DNA from: an uncultured Pseudoalteromonas sp. | GTDB lineage: Bacteria > Pseudomonadota > Gammaproteobacteria > Enterobacterales > Alteromonadaceae | Direction: 5' to 3' | DNA length: 64,000 nt | NCBI GenBank assembly: GCA_947493455.1 | Contig: CANLRB010000011.1 | Span: 92,981-156,980, forward strand | Shown: piece by piece, positions 53,512 to 61,880 of the stretch | Numbering within the stretch: the first letter of the stretch is position 1 | Layout of the letters: each line of letters opens with the position of its first letter | Position numbers and translations under genes: made by a program | The notes under the pieces: generated by a model | Databases searched by the model: none | Seen by the model: the letters and a program-made list of their open reading frames with translations, nothing else | Told to the model about the DNA's origin: nothing

Positions 53512-54438
53512 ATGACAAACTTAATTATGAACGAAAATAAACCATACCCAATTGGGCAAGCCGGTGTTGCGTGGCAACAACAGGAAAAATTACAGTGGTT
53601 GGCAATGCAGCACTGTAAACGCAGTTATTTTGATGATGTAGTCCAACAAATTAACGATTTAAAGAATGATTATGATGTTATTCAGTATGGCGTTCTTAAT
53701 TATCAAAAAGAGTACCCACTATTTGCTATTCAAACAAAATCGATGATGCAAGCGAAACCAACTGTATTGGTCACCGGTGGCGTGCACGGTTACGAAACAA
53801 GTGGGGTACATGGTGCGTTAGCATTTATGGCCCGGCATGGACTTGCGCTCAGTGAACAGGTCAACTTAATTGTGGTACCGTGTGTAAGCCCATGGGGCTA
53901 TGAGACAATTAACCGCTGGAATCAAAGCGCAATCGATCCAAATCGCTCTTTCTATGAAAATAGCCCGGCACCAGAATCAGCGCAATTAATGGCGTATATG
54001 AAAACAATACTAGGTGACGTTGCTTTACACATTGATTTACATGAAACAACGGATACGGATAACTCAGAATTTAGACCAGCGCTTGCCGCACGTGATGGCG
54101 TAACGCACAGCAATTGGAATATTCCCGATGGTTTTTATTTAGTTGGCGATACGACGCGTGATAATGCGGCATTTCAAAAAGCGATAATAGATGCAGTAGC
54201 GGCGGTTACTCATATTGCTCCAGCTGATGAAAATGAACAGCTAATAGGCGTTGAAATTGAGCAATTTGGCGTCATTAATTATGCGTGTAAGGAGCTTGGC
54301 TTGTGCGCCGGATTGACGGATGCGCCATTGGTTACGACAACCGAAGTCTATCCTGATAGTCCGTTAGTGGATGATGTTAACTGTGTTGATGCACAGGTTA
54401 GGGCGGTGACTGCGGCAATAGAATTTTTGTTAGCATAA
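53512..54438 (+). CDS. M14-family zinc carboxypeptidase-like protein
   Basis: 308 residues. Zinc ligands are in GGVHGYETSG (His, Glu near 88-91) and DLHETTDTD (His near 183). WNQSAIDPNRSFYEN holds the NR motif for substrate carboxylate. No signal peptide, so it is cytosolic or periplasmic by another route. The branch is close to M14-type deacylases/succinylglutamate desuccinylase relatives. The catalytic Glu is probably in the GVEIEQFG segment. A terminator follows. Confidence 0.82.
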   Translation: MTNLIMNENKPYPIGQAGVAWQQQEKLQWLAMQHCKRSYFDDVVQQINDLKNDYDVIQYGVLNYQKEYPLFAIQTKSMMQAKPTVLVTGGVHGYETSGVHGALAFMARHGLALSEQVNLIVVPCVSPWGYETINRWNQSAIDPNRSFYENSPAPESAQLMAYMKTILGDVALHIDLHETTDTDNSEFRPALAARDGVTHSNWNIPDGFYLVGDTTRDNAAFQKAIIDAVAAVTHIAPADENEQLIGVEIEQFGVINYACKELGLCAGLTDAPLVTTTEVYPDSPLVDDVNCVDAQVRAVTAAIEFLLA

Positions 54439-54476
54439 TGTTAAACGAGTTCGCAAAATAACAAACCGATTATAAA

Positions 54477-54523
54477 AGAGTTGCAGTTGTAGCGAAAGTA
54501 GCTAGAATTTGCGGCTCTTTTTT
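54477..54523 (+). terminator. Intrinsic terminator with G-U pairs
   Basis: AGAGTTGCAG pairs with TTGCGGCTCT (10 bp including G-U wobbles) around an inner hairpin and is followed by TTTTTT. Confidence 0.7.
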
Positions 54524-54537
54524 AGTTCGAGATAATT

Positions 54538-54750
54538 ATGTTTGCGTGGTATACCCAATATTCAATTAAACAGTACACAAAAAGCTCTAAGCTGGCGTTT
54601 GTTGAACCTTTTATGCTGTGCTTGATTTTGGGTTGTATTATCAAAAGTGTTTTTTCGATTAGCTTTGACAATAACATCGGCCTAGTATTAACAAGTGGTA
54701 TTTTGGCGATATTGTCTTTTATTAATGCAAAGCGCGCAGCAAACAAGTAG
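54538..54750 (+). CDS. Small membrane protein, function unknown
   Basis: 70 residues with two hydrophobic helices (PFMLCLILGCIIKSVFSI and IGLVLTSGILAILSFI) and a basic C-terminus. The ribosome site is weak (GAGATAATT). An opposite-strand ORF overlaps it but is less protein-like. It lies just after a terminator, so it needs its own promoter or runs with the helicase. Confidence 0.55.
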   Translation: MFAWYTQYSIKQYTKSSKLAFVEPFMLCLILGCIIKSVFSISFDNNIGLVLTSGILAILSFINAKRAANK

Positions 54751-54803
54751 TTAGCACTTGGCTTTACTACCTACCTCTTTTCATAACACATATTAAGTGA
54801 GAC

Positions 54804-56210
54804 ATGATGACCTTTGATAGCCTTGACCTGTCAGCCCCAATTCTCGACGCCGTTACTGAGCTCGGTTATAGCAAGCCGACGCCAATTCAACAACAGGCAA
54901 TTCCAGCCATTATAGATGGACGTGATGTGATGGCGGCGGCGCAAACAGGGACGGGTAAAACAGCTGGTTTTACACTGCCTTTGATTGAAAATTTATTTCG
55001 TGGTCAACGTGCCAGTGGTAACCAAGTCAGAGCACTTATCTTAACACCAACGCGAGAGCTCGCTGCACAAGTCGCCGAGAGCGTTGCACAGTATAGTAAG
55101 AATGTAAAACTACGCAGTGATGTGGTGTATGGCGGTGTAAAAATAAACCCGCAAATGCAACGTTTGACAAAAGGTACTGATATTTTAGTCGCAACACCTG
55201 GTCGATTATTGGATTTATACAATCAAAATGCTGTTAAATTTAGTCAGCTTGAAGTTTTGGTGCTCGATGAAGCAGATCGTATGTTGGATATGGGCTTTAT
55301 TCACGACATAAAAAAAATCTTAAACGTGTTGCCGAAAAAACGACAAAACTTGCTGTTCAGTGCGACCTTTTCAAACGAGATCAGAGATTTGGCGAAAGGC
55401 CTAATAAATGACCCTGTTGAAATTTCGGTTACGCCAAAAAATGCAGCAGCCAAAACGGTCGCGCAAATTGCTCACCCTGTGGATAAAAGTCAAAAAAGCA
55501 AATTGCTCATCCACCTGATAAAAACAAATAATTGGCAACAAGTACTGGTTTTCACACGAACTAAACACGGTGCAAACCGCCTTGTTCGTAATCTTGAAAG
55601 TAAAAAGATTGACGCGGCGGCGATTCATGGTAATAAAAGCCAGGGCGCACGCATGAAAGCGCTAGACGGTTTTAAAAACGGATCTGTAAAGGTTTTAGTC
55701 GCCACTGACATTGTGGCGCGAGGATTAGATATTGACCAACTGCCACAAGTTGTCAACTTTGATTTGCCTAACCAAGCAGAGGATTATGTTCATCGCATTG
55801 GTCGAACAGGGCGCGCTGGAGCGACCGGACACGCTATTTCATTTGTAACTGCTGGCTGTATTGATGATTTGCGTGCCATTGAACGTTTGATTCAAAATGT
55901 ATTACCACGTGAAGAAATAGAAGGCTTTGAACCGGTCAACCGAGTGCCGATTACGCAACTCGATACTAGGCCGCTTAAAGCAAAAAAACCGAAGAAACCG
56001 AAAAAGAATAAGCCATCTAATGACGTTGAAAACAAAGTAGACTCAGATAGCAAAGCGAACTCGAAGCGAAAAGAGCAAAAGCCAGTCACAAAAAACAAAC
56101 ATAAATCGAGCCGCAATCACTCTGAGCAAAGTAAGAAAGCCGCGAAACCAAAGAAAAAGCGCGTATTTAAAGATCGCAAATTTTCGGCTTTGCGCTCTGA
56201 AAATAATTAG
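54804..56210 (+). CDS. rhlE: DEAD-box RNA helicase, RhlE type
   Basis: 468 residues (ATG 54804, or ATG 54807 giving MTFDSLD). Q motif [10 protein letters not shown] near 27, motif I AQTGTGKT near 47, PTRELAAQ, motif II DEAD near 155, motif III SAT, motif [11 protein letters not shown] and motif [13 protein letters not shown] Lys/Ser-rich basic tail of ~75 residues follows the core, typical of RhlE. It remodels RNA in ribosome maturation and mRNA decay. RhlE rather than SrmB/DbpA is judged from the N-terminus and tail. Confidence 0.88.
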   Translation: MMTFDSLDLSAPILDAVTELGYSKPTPIQQQAIPAIIDGRDVMAAAQTGTGKTAGFTLPLIENLFRGQRASGNQVRALILTPTRELAAQVAESVAQYSKNVKLRSDVVYGGVKINPQMQRLTKGTDILVATPGRLLDLYNQNAVKFSQLEVLVLDEADRMLDMGFIHDIKKILNVLPKKRQNLLFSATFSNEIRDLAKGLINDPVEISVTPKNAAAKTVAQIAHPVDKSQKSKLLIHLIKTNNWQQVLVFTRTKHGANRLVRNLESKKIDAAAIHGNKSQGARMKALDGFKNGSVKVLVATDIVARGLDIDQLPQVVNFDLPNQAEDYVHRIGRTGRAGATGHAISFVTAGCIDDLRAIERLIQNVLPREEIEGFEPVNRVPITQLDTRPLKAKKPKKPKKNKPSNDVENKVDSDSKANSKRKEQKPVTKNKHKSSRNHSEQSKKAAKPKKKRVFKDRKFSALRSENN

Positions 56211-56222
56211 CGAAAAATTGGG

Positions 56223-56975
56223 TTAGTTTGTTTTTGACAGTGCTTGCTTAAATTTGGTTTTCACCGAGCGCCAATGGGTCATCGGTTTTGTCGGCGCATC
56301 ATCAATAATTGCTGGCAAGTTTATGGCAGAAAACTCGACTTCATTTTGATGAGCGAGGATCAGTGTTTTAGGCTGAATGTCATTCAAACGGGCTAGTGAC
56401 CCGCGATAAAGTTTTGGATAAAAAACCGGGTAGGGTGCGACAAGTTGGTTTTTAACTTTTACCAAGAGGTCAGCAATATATAGCCGCTTACTCGGTTTAT
56501 GTAATAGAGAGATATCGCGGTCTGTGTGGCCCGGTGTATGGAACACCTGCCACTGTTCAAACTCAGGTAACGTATGTTGGTCAGCTAAAAAATAGTCTGC
56601 CTTAAGTGTGCGAGAATACCATAAATAGCGCTTTTTCTTACCTTTACGCGCAGCGACCCAGCGTGCTAAGTACATATCGGTAAGGTGCATAAAGAAGCCA
56701 TCAATCCCACGATACCATTGACTTGGGTTGTTAGACGCCGCTATTTTTGCACCCGTAATAGAGCGCAATTTATGGGCTGCACCAGCATGATCAGGGTGCA
56801 TGTGAGTGACAACGATTAGCTTTAAATCACTGAGCGGACGGTTAAGTGTTGTTGCAATAAATTCGCATACTGTATCGACATCTGGCCGTGCGCAGCCATC
56901 AAGCAACAATAATCCATTGTCGTGCTCGGCGAGATATATCGCCTGTATATAGCCATCCAGTTTATGTAGTATCAT
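56223..56975 (-). CDS. MBL-fold metallohydrolase
   Basis: 250 residues from ATG 56975; TTG 56987 is an alternative. The zinc motif THMHPDHAGAA near 58, HTPGHTDRD near 151 and LILAHQNE are metallo-beta-lactamase superfamily ligands. Subtype looks like general hydrolases related to glyoxalase II. No signal peptide. The substrate cannot be inferred. Convergent with the helicase gene. Confidence 0.87.
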   Translation of the reverse strand: MILHKLDGYIQAIYLAEHDNGLLLLDGCARPDVDTVCEFIATTLNRPLSDLKLIVVTHMHPDHAGAAHKLRSITGAKIAASNNPSQWYRGIDGFFMHLTDMYLARWVAARKGKKKRYLWYSRTLKADYFLADQHTLPEFEQWQVFHTPGHTDRDISLLHKPSKRLYIADLLVKVKNQLVAPYPVFYPKLYRGSLARLNDIQPKTLILAHQNEVEFSAINLPAIIDDAPTKPMTHWRSVKTKFKQALSKTN

Positions 56976-57104
56976 TATTGTAACCAAATCAAATTATTGA
57001 CCGCGTTTTTTCATTATTACGCAACTCATCCGACCACTCAAGTTTATTTTTAATTTCAATGAAATTCGATAGACTAACTATTTTTGCAAGTAATAAATTA
57101 CACT

Positions 57105-57725
57105 ATGACCCAACAAAAGTACTTTGTCATTGGTTTGCCACGAACCGGTACCACCAGTGTCTGTGTCGCAGCGCTCAATTTGGGTTTTCAAACGGCGCAC
57201 ACAGTTTATACAAAAAAAGGCCTAGAGAGCGCCGAGTTTATTGCCGATACGCCGATATATTGTGACTTTAAAGAGCTTGATACGCAGTTTCCCGGGGCCA
57301 AGTTTATTCTATTAACCAGAGAGAAAAGTAAGTGGCTGCCGTCAATAAAGCAACTTTTGCAAAGAATGTACGTTAATATTAGTCGACAAGATGGCGGCTT
57401 TCATCCAGGTTTAAAGCGTTCGATTCAAACTGTGTTCGAACCGTTTACGCTTGACAACATCGCCGATGATGCGTTTTTAGCACATTGTTATGAGCGTCAT
57501 TTGAGTAATGTGACACGATACTTCTCTGAGCGCCCAGCTGATTTATTGACTTTAGATGTGAGCCAGCCGCATGCCTATTCGGAGTTTTGTCGTTTTGTAA
57601 AAAAAACCACTTTGCAGTCTGGATTTGAAGTGATAAATAAAGGCGGTAAAGTGACTGCATGGAATAGCATTCACCATCCGCTAAAAGTGCCTTCAACCCG
57701 CAATGGAAAAGTAGATTTACATTGA
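57105..57725 (+). CDS. Sulfotransferase-like protein
   Basis: 206 residues from ATG 57105 (MTQQKYFVIGLPRTGTTSV); a TTG at 57084 is less likely. The GLPRTGTTS loop near 9-17 is the 5'-phosphosulfate binding loop of PAPS-dependent sulfotransferases, and LLTREKSKWLPSI near 75 fits the 3'-phosphate region. The protein is shorter than typical (250-300), like the compact sulfotransferase_4 group. The acceptor is unknown. It precedes miaE by 49 bases on the same strand. Confidence 0.75.
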   Translation: MTQQKYFVIGLPRTGTTSVCVAALNLGFQTAHTVYTKKGLESAEFIADTPIYCDFKELDTQFPGAKFILLTREKSKWLPSIKQLLQRMYVNISRQDGGFHPGLKRSIQTVFEPFTLDNIADDAFLAHCYERHLSNVTRYFSERPADLLTLDVSQPHAYSEFCRFVKKTTLQSGFEVINKGGKVTAWNSIHHPLKVPSTRNGKVDLH

Positions 57726-57774
57726 GCGCCAAGGTACACTTGCCGACAAATTATTAGCGTTAGATAGTAGTGTT

Positions 57775-58350
57775 ATGTTTAAACTAAAATACGATACCCC
57801 GTTCTCTTGGACAGAAGCTGTAATGGCCGATTTTGATACGTTTTTACAAGATCACGCAGCTGCAGAAAAAAAAGCGTCGGGTATGGCAGTATCAATGCTG
57901 TCTCATTACCCTGATCGTCGCAAGCTGGTGCGTGCCATGACGGATTTGGCACTTGAAGAGATGATCCACTTTAAGCAAGTTGTCAAGATTTTACTCGAGC
58001 GCAACGTCAACCTTGCCGATGATAAAAAAGATACGTATGTAAAACAATTGCGTGCGTTATTTAGAAATGGCCGTGAAGTATTTTTGCTCGACCGATTATT
58101 AGTTGCTGCGGTGATTGAGGCACGCGGATATGAGCGCTTTTCATTGGTTGCACAAGCATTACCAGAAGGCAGTAAAGAGCAAGACTTTTATGGCACCATA
58201 GCTAAGTCTGAAGAAAAACATGCGTGGTTGTTTGTTGAGCTTGCATATGAGTATTTTGATAAAACGGAAGTCGATTTGCGACTCGAAGAGATTTTGACTA
58301 CTGAAGCTGAAATTTGCGCAGCACTACCATTTCGCGCTGCGCTGCACTAG
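57775..58350 (+). CDS. miaE: tRNA-(ms2io6A)-hydroxylase MiaE
   Basis: 191 residues, ferritin-like four-helix diiron protein. Ligand motifs are DHAAAEKKASG near 28-38, LALEEMIHFKQV near 62, EARGYERF near 113, and SEEKHAWLFVELA near 145. MiaE hydroxylates the isopentenyl group of ms2i6A37 in tRNA. This is the short form found in marine gammaproteobacteria (E. coli lacks MiaE). It is convergent with the Nudix gene. Confidence 0.9.
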   Translation: MFKLKYDTPFSWTEAVMADFDTFLQDHAAAEKKASGMAVSMLSHYPDRRKLVRAMTDLALEEMIHFKQVVKILLERNVNLADDKKDTYVKQLRALFRNGREVFLLDRLLVAAVIEARGYERFSLVAQALPEGSKEQDFYGTIAKSEEKHAWLFVELAYEYFDKTEVDLRLEEILTTEAEICAALPFRAALH

Positions 58351-58356
58351 GATAAA

Positions 58357-58872
58357 TTACGTTAAATTTTCTGCGATATGCTGTAATAAAAAGGTTTCAC
58401 GCACAATGCTGAGGCCTTTTTTAGTGCAATTTTCCATCGTTGTTTGATTGTGTTTGATAGCATCATGAATGTCCATCCAAACTGCTTTCATACCATTATT
58501 TACTTCGTAATCTTCTAATTTTTGTTCACTAAGTTGTTCATCTATTTGACATGTATAGCAATAAGATAAAATATTAATTATGTCGTAGTCGTCTTTGTAC
58601 CAAGACCTATATTCCTCGATCAGACCGTATTCGGCTATATTGCGTATATTGGTCGCTCCGGTTTCTTCATTCAATTCGCGCTTTAACGCATCGACTAGTG
58701 ACTCACCTTTATCGACACCACCACCTGGTAGGCTGAAATCGTTATAACGCTCAGTAAATAAAAGTAATATTTTATTGTTGTTAAATACGATGGCACGGGT
58801 GCTTGGACGGGTAAAAACAGTTTTGCCGCTAAAGTCGCTATTGGTATGGTCAAAGGTGATCAGCTTTTTCAT
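58357..58872 (-). CDS. Nudix hydrolase
   Basis: 171 residues starting at ATG 58872 (MKKLITFDHTNSD). The Nudix box GGGVDKGESLVDALKRELNEETG is complete, with preceding LPGG. RPSTRAIVFNNNKILLLF forms the strand before it. Nudix enzymes hydrolyse nucleoside diphosphate derivatives; the C-terminus (WMDIHDAIKHNQ) resembles housecleaning types. The substrate is unknown. Weak ribosome site. Confidence 0.87.
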   Translation of the reverse strand: MKKLITFDHTNSDFSGKTVFTRPSTRAIVFNNNKILLLFTERYNDFSLPGGGVDKGESLVDALKRELNEETGATNIRNIAEYGLIEEYRSWYKDDYDIINILSYCYTCQIDEQLSEQKLEDYEVNNGMKAVWMDIHDAIKHNQTTMENCTKKGLSIVRETFLLQHIAENLT

Positions 58873-58954
58873 AATACAAATAGAAATTTTTTCCGTATTA
58901 TAAACGAACTTGTTCGACAAGCCCACTGACTGTCACTATTTAGCGAGCTTACGA

Positions 58955-59254
58955 TTAAGTGCGGTCAGGCTTTACGGCTAGCAGCAAAATCCCCAGTATT
59001 TGACTTTTATTGATAGGACCCATTTGCAATGTCGATAGGCTGTGATCATTCTCACCAGCAAGCCAATAAAGGCCATTGTTATCAATATGGCAAATCGTTT
59101 TAATGATCTTGCCATAACGGGCATGATCTACTTTCACCTTTGTTCCAAGTGCAATATCGCCCCAAGTAAAATGATGGAAAACCGCATAACTGTTATGAGG
59201 CACAGTCGGTGACATGCTGTCACCGGTTATGCGATTAATCGATAGGCCAAACAT
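58955..59254 (-). CDS. sodX: Nickel-SOD maturation protease SodX-like
   Basis: 99 residues, S24/S26 signal-peptidase-like fold. The catalytic Ser is in ITGDSMSPTVPHN near 13, the GD/HARYGKIIKT region near 45 gives the general-base Lys, and GLYWLAGENDHSLSTLQMGPINKSQILG is a conserved C-terminal S26-type block. It lacks a TM anchor, unlike LepB. Such short proteases adjoin sodN and cut the SOD precursor in front of its nickel hook. Stop/start arrangement TAAATG with sodN makes cotranslation likely. Confidence 0.87.
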   Translation of the reverse strand: MFGLSINRITGDSMSPTVPHNSYAVFHHFTWGDIALGTKVKVDHARYGKIIKTICHIDNNGLYWLAGENDHSLSTLQMGPINKSQILGILLLAVKPDRT

Positions 59255-59761
59255 TTATGACTTTAAATCGGGGTAGACAACCACTTGCTGTGGCGGGTAA
59301 GGTGAAGTCGCTTGATAAGTCGCAATGTTCTTACTCTGCCAAAATACCGTTGCAAATCGATTAACTTTGTCGAGCAATTCAAGTGCGGCTGTTTTATCAA
59401 TATGCTGCTTTGCATAGGATGCACCAAGCATAATGCTGTGACTCAACTCATGTATTTCTGGGAATGCATCAAATTGCGGTTGTTTAAAGTAATCACCCCA
59501 GATAACACGGATCTCTTCTTTTAGTTTAAAACCACGCTCCTCTTTTTGGCTGATCAAGCGGTTAAGTTGAGCGTGGTCTTCGAGCGAAAGAGACTCTTTG
59601 GCACGTAACTCGTCGATTAAATCGATCATTCGGATGATCGTCAGTGTTGCCAATTGGGCCGAAATGGGATCGTATATTTTACATGGAATATCGCAATGTG
59701 CTTTAACACTTTCAAATTGGACCAAGTTGTCGATTGATTTAAGTAACCCTTGTAACATCAT
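59255..59761 (-). CDS. sodN: Nickel superoxide dismutase precursor
   Basis: 168 residues. A 21-residue leader ends before HCDIPCKIYDP, the nickel hook, where His22, Cys23 and Cys27 become His1, Cys2 and Cys6 of the mature enzyme. The remaining ~140 residues form the expected helical bundle (MIDLIDELRAK, LISQKEERGFKLKEEIRVIWGDYF, FPEIHELSHSIMLGASYAKQHID). It disproportionates superoxide using nickel and is normally hexameric in the cytosol. AGGAT precedes the ATG pair at 59761/59758. It lies in a four-gene unit. Confidence 0.93.
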   Translation of the reverse strand: MMLQGLLKSIDNLVQFESVKAHCDIPCKIYDPISAQLATLTIIRMIDLIDELRAKESLSLEDHAQLNRLISQKEERGFKLKEEIRVIWGDYFKQPQFDAFPEIHELSHSIMLGASYAKQHIDKTAALELLDKVNRFATVFWQSKNIATYQATSPYPPQQVVVYPDLKS

Positions 59762-59768
59762 TTTTATC

Positions 59769-59963
59769 CTATTCAGAGTGATTAGATTTGTTTTTTTTAG
59801 ATTTCATATAGCGCGCAACCAAGACACCTACAGCAACAAGCGGCGCGAGCCAAACAAAATGCACGAGTACTGCATAAGGTGAGCTGTGATCATGTCCCGG
59901 GTGTGCAAATGCGATTTGTGGTAGACCCAACAACATAACGATAAACAAAAGGTTAAATTTCAT
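59769..59963 (-). CDS. Small His-rich membrane protein in the nickel-SOD operon
   Basis: 64 residues. A signal peptide (MKFNLLFIVMLLGLPQIAFA) would expose HPGHDHSSP at the mature N-terminus, a likely metal-binding site on the periplasmic side. One TM helix (VHFVWLAPLVAVGVLVARY) and a basic tail (KSKKNKSNHSE) follow. It is translated from a good AAGGAAAAA site, eight bases upstream of sodN. I know no named family. Nickel binding or delivery is a guess from context. Confidence 0.75.
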   Translation of the reverse strand: MKFNLLFIVMLLGLPQIAFAHPGHDHSSPYAVLVHFVWLAPLVAVGVLVARYMKSKKNKSNHSE

Positions 59964-59975
59964 AGTTTTTCCTTA

Positions 59976-60392
59976 TTAGTGCAAAGTGTGAGGAAGGGGG
60001 GTTAGTAGTTCGGTTTGTTTTATCAATTGTGCAACGCAGTTATCACAAAGTGGAAATGATTTGGCCAAAGTTAATAGAGGTGGCAGCGTAATTTTTATCG
60101 CATTTAACGTGGTTTGCTCGTTACTTTCGCTATTTTGCAGGCGCTGCAAAATATATTGATGCGGCACGATTAATGATTGCGCTGAGCGCGTAATTTGTCC
60201 TTGCTGTTTATACAGCTCACTTAGGTTATGGTAGCCACAAATCCAGGCATACAGTAGGCTTTCATCGCGATGCGACTCTTTTAAACTATCGAGTAGCTCG
60301 ATAGCTTTAAGATAGTAGCGCTCAGCTTCGATCCAGTTATGAGAGTCGAAGCAATCATTGCCATTTAACAGTAAACTTTGCCATGTATGCAT
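59976..60392 (-). CDS. TPR-like protein, first gene of the nickel-SOD operon
   Basis: 138 residues, helical, with two TPR-like segments (WQSLLLNGNDCFDSHNWIEAERYYLKAIEL and CGYHNLSELYKQQGQITRSAQ). A CxxC (PLCDNCVAQ near 117) and other Cys/His residues could bind metal. No signal peptide. It lies 12 bases upstream of the His-rich gene and just downstream of a Fur box/promoter. It may act in SOD maturation or in nickel handling (inference); other uses of TPR cannot be excluded. Confidence 0.72.
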   Translation of the reverse strand: MHTWQSLLLNGNDCFDSHNWIEAERYYLKAIELLDSLKESHRDESLLYAWICGYHNLSELYKQQGQITRSAQSLIVPHQYILQRLQNSESNEQTTLNAIKITLPPLLTLAKSFPLCDNCVAQLIKQTELLTPLPHTLH

Positions 60393-60420
60393 AATAACTT
60401 AAAGTAACAATAAACTAAGT

Positions 60421-60456
60421 GCAAATGATTATCATTAACTTTAGTGTGGTTGTAAA
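60421..60456 (-). promoter_or_regulatory. Sigma-70 promoter overlapped by a Fur box, upstream of the nickel-SOD operon
   Basis: On the minus strand TTTACA (60456-60451), 17 bases and GATAAT (60433-60428) form a good promoter. The 19-base stretch 60421-60439 matches the classical Fur consensus (GATAATGATAATCATTATC) at 15 positions and covers the -10 hexamer. Binding of Fe-Fur would block RNA polymerase. The first operon gene starts 36 bases below the -10. Confidence 0.65.
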
Positions 60457-60530
60457 GAACTATTTTTATATCGTTAAATGAAATTGGTGTGGAAATATGG
60501 ATTGCGCTTATTAAGGCAAAGATAAGGCAA

Positions 60531-60560
60531 AAAAATAAGTGCGCTATGGCACTTATTTTT
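60531..60560 (-). terminator. Intrinsic terminator of the sigma/BatD operon
   Basis: AAATAAGTGC / GCACTTATTT perfect 10-bp stem with a 6-base loop and T/A-rich flanks. It lies just past the DUF3379 gene stop on the minus strand. Confidence 0.75.
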
Positions 60561-60591
60561 GTCTATTGGAATTAGGGCAAACGCAATGCTA

Positions 60592-61299
60592 CTAAGTTCG
60601 CCACTGCAAAGTCTCTTCAACACGTTGCTTTTGTTGTTCTAAGTCACTGCCTTTGTCGCCAAGAATAATAAGATTCGCTTTTTCACTTTGGTAAATCGCG
60701 CCGTCAAATCGCTGATCAGAAAAGTACGAGTCTGTGGTAAATTGATTTTTAGCTGGCACAATAAAGACTGTCATTGGCCCAGTATCTGTTTGTAGTACTA
60801 AATGCATGCTTTTTTGACCATTAAAATCACAATACTTAGCATAAGTTACTGTTGACGGGAGTTCATTAAATTGACCGCCAAAACTTGCTAGTTTAGTGTT
60901 CACTTTGGTTAAATTAATATCGCGTGTACTTTTTTCTAATGACCCAAGTTCATGATAAATATGGGCGAGCGCATGCTGTTCCATATTGATAGGCCCAGGC
61001 TGTTGATACAGCGTAAAACTCACCCCAAACGCAAATGCAATGGAAGCAGCCAGTGCTAAATGGGTTCGTGTACGACGTTTTCGTTGTTTAAATTCAACTA
61101 AACTTTGCTGTAATATCAGTTTCTCAGACAATCCCTCAGGCACATCAATGTTGAGTGCTTGGTGCAAGGATTTGTCGAGCTCTTTTAATTCACTTTGCAA
61201 TGCACGCTTTTCAGGGTCTTGGGCAGCACATTGTTCTAGTTGCGTGTCAGTGTCTTGAGGATCGGCATACAACCTACGACGAAATTCTAAATCATCCAT
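60592..61299 (-). CDS. DUF3379-family membrane protein, putative anti-sigma factor
   Basis: 235 residues. The N-terminus MDDLEFRRRLYADP and KLILQQSLVEFKQRKRRTRTHLALAAS match DUF3379 as I recall it. A cytosolic helical part (~1-75), one TM helix near 80-98 (LALAASIAFAFGVSFTLY) and a periplasmic domain ending in VFIVPAKNQF and NLIILGDKG. The layout fits an anti-sigma factor. The ATG overlaps the sigma factor stop (TAATG), so stoichiometric coupling is likely. Confidence 0.85.
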   Translation of the reverse strand: MDDLEFRRRLYADPQDTDTQLEQCAAQDPEKRALQSELKELDKSLHQALNIDVPEGLSEKLILQQSLVEFKQRKRRTRTHLALAASIAFAFGVSFTLYQQPGPINMEQHALAHIYHELGSLEKSTRDINLTKVNTKLASFGGQFNELPSTVTYAKYCDFNGQKSMHLVLQTDTGPMTVFIVPAKNQFTTDSYFSDQRFDGAIYQSEKANLIILGDKGSDLEQQKQRVEETLQWRT

Positions 61300-61853
61300 T
61301 ACAAGGCTCCTCGCTGTTGATTATTACTATTACTTAATGCTTCTTTCAATTGGTTTCTCGCCCTAAATAGACGCGTCATGACCGTGTTTTTGTTTAAAGA
61401 TAGCGTACTCGCTATTTCTTCCCCTGACATGCCCATGACTATTTGCAACAATAACGGTTCTCGATACTCGGTATCCAGCGCCATAATTTGCTTTTGTAAC
61501 AAGCTGTGCTCGGTGCTCTGATCTAAAGACTGCGTTTTATCATCGATTAACGTGTCTTGTTCGACATCTGAGTAATCAAATTGCTTTCTCTCAAAGCGAC
61601 GCGCATTTTCCCGTCGCAGTATCGTAATTAGCCACGATTTTGCGGCATTTTTATCTTGCAACGCATCTAACGAGCGCCACGCTCGTAAAAATGTTTCTTG
61701 TACTAAATCTTCTGCTATGGTTGGGTCGTTGCACAACCAATGGGCGAATCGATATAAATCTTTATGATATACAGCGACCAATGCCTCGTAGCGTTTTTGT
61801 TTATTTGTCATATCTAGTAAGACCTGACTATCTGTTTTTTTCTTTCCAAACAT
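61299..61853 (-). CDS. ECF-type RNA polymerase sigma factor
   Basis: 184 residues. Region 2 has LYRFAHWLCNDPTIAEDLVQETFLRAWRSL near 33-62 and region 4 has LDTEYREPLLLQIVMGMSGEEIASTLSLNKNTVMTRLFRARNQLKE near 125-170. A linker rich in Asp separates them. It is typical of sigma-70 family, ECF subgroup, and is probably held by the downstream DUF3379 product. Targets are unknown; the Bat genes upstream in the same direction are candidates. Confidence 0.92.
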   Translation of the reverse strand: MFGKKKTDSQVLLDMTNKQKRYEALVAVYHKDLYRFAHWLCNDPTIAEDLVQETFLRAWRSLDALQDKNAAKSWLITILRRENARRFERKQFDYSDVEQDTLIDDKTQSLDQSTEHSLLQKQIMALDTEYREPLLLQIVMGMSGEEIASTLSLNKNTVMTRLFRARNQLKEALSNSNNQQRGAL

Positions 61854-61880
61854 GACTAAAATAAACGCCTTTTTGTTATG

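Noticed and set aside
54522-54746. 74-codon minus-strand ORF overlapping the small membrane protein
   Set aside because: It runs across the upstream terminator and is less protein-like than the plus-strand frame.
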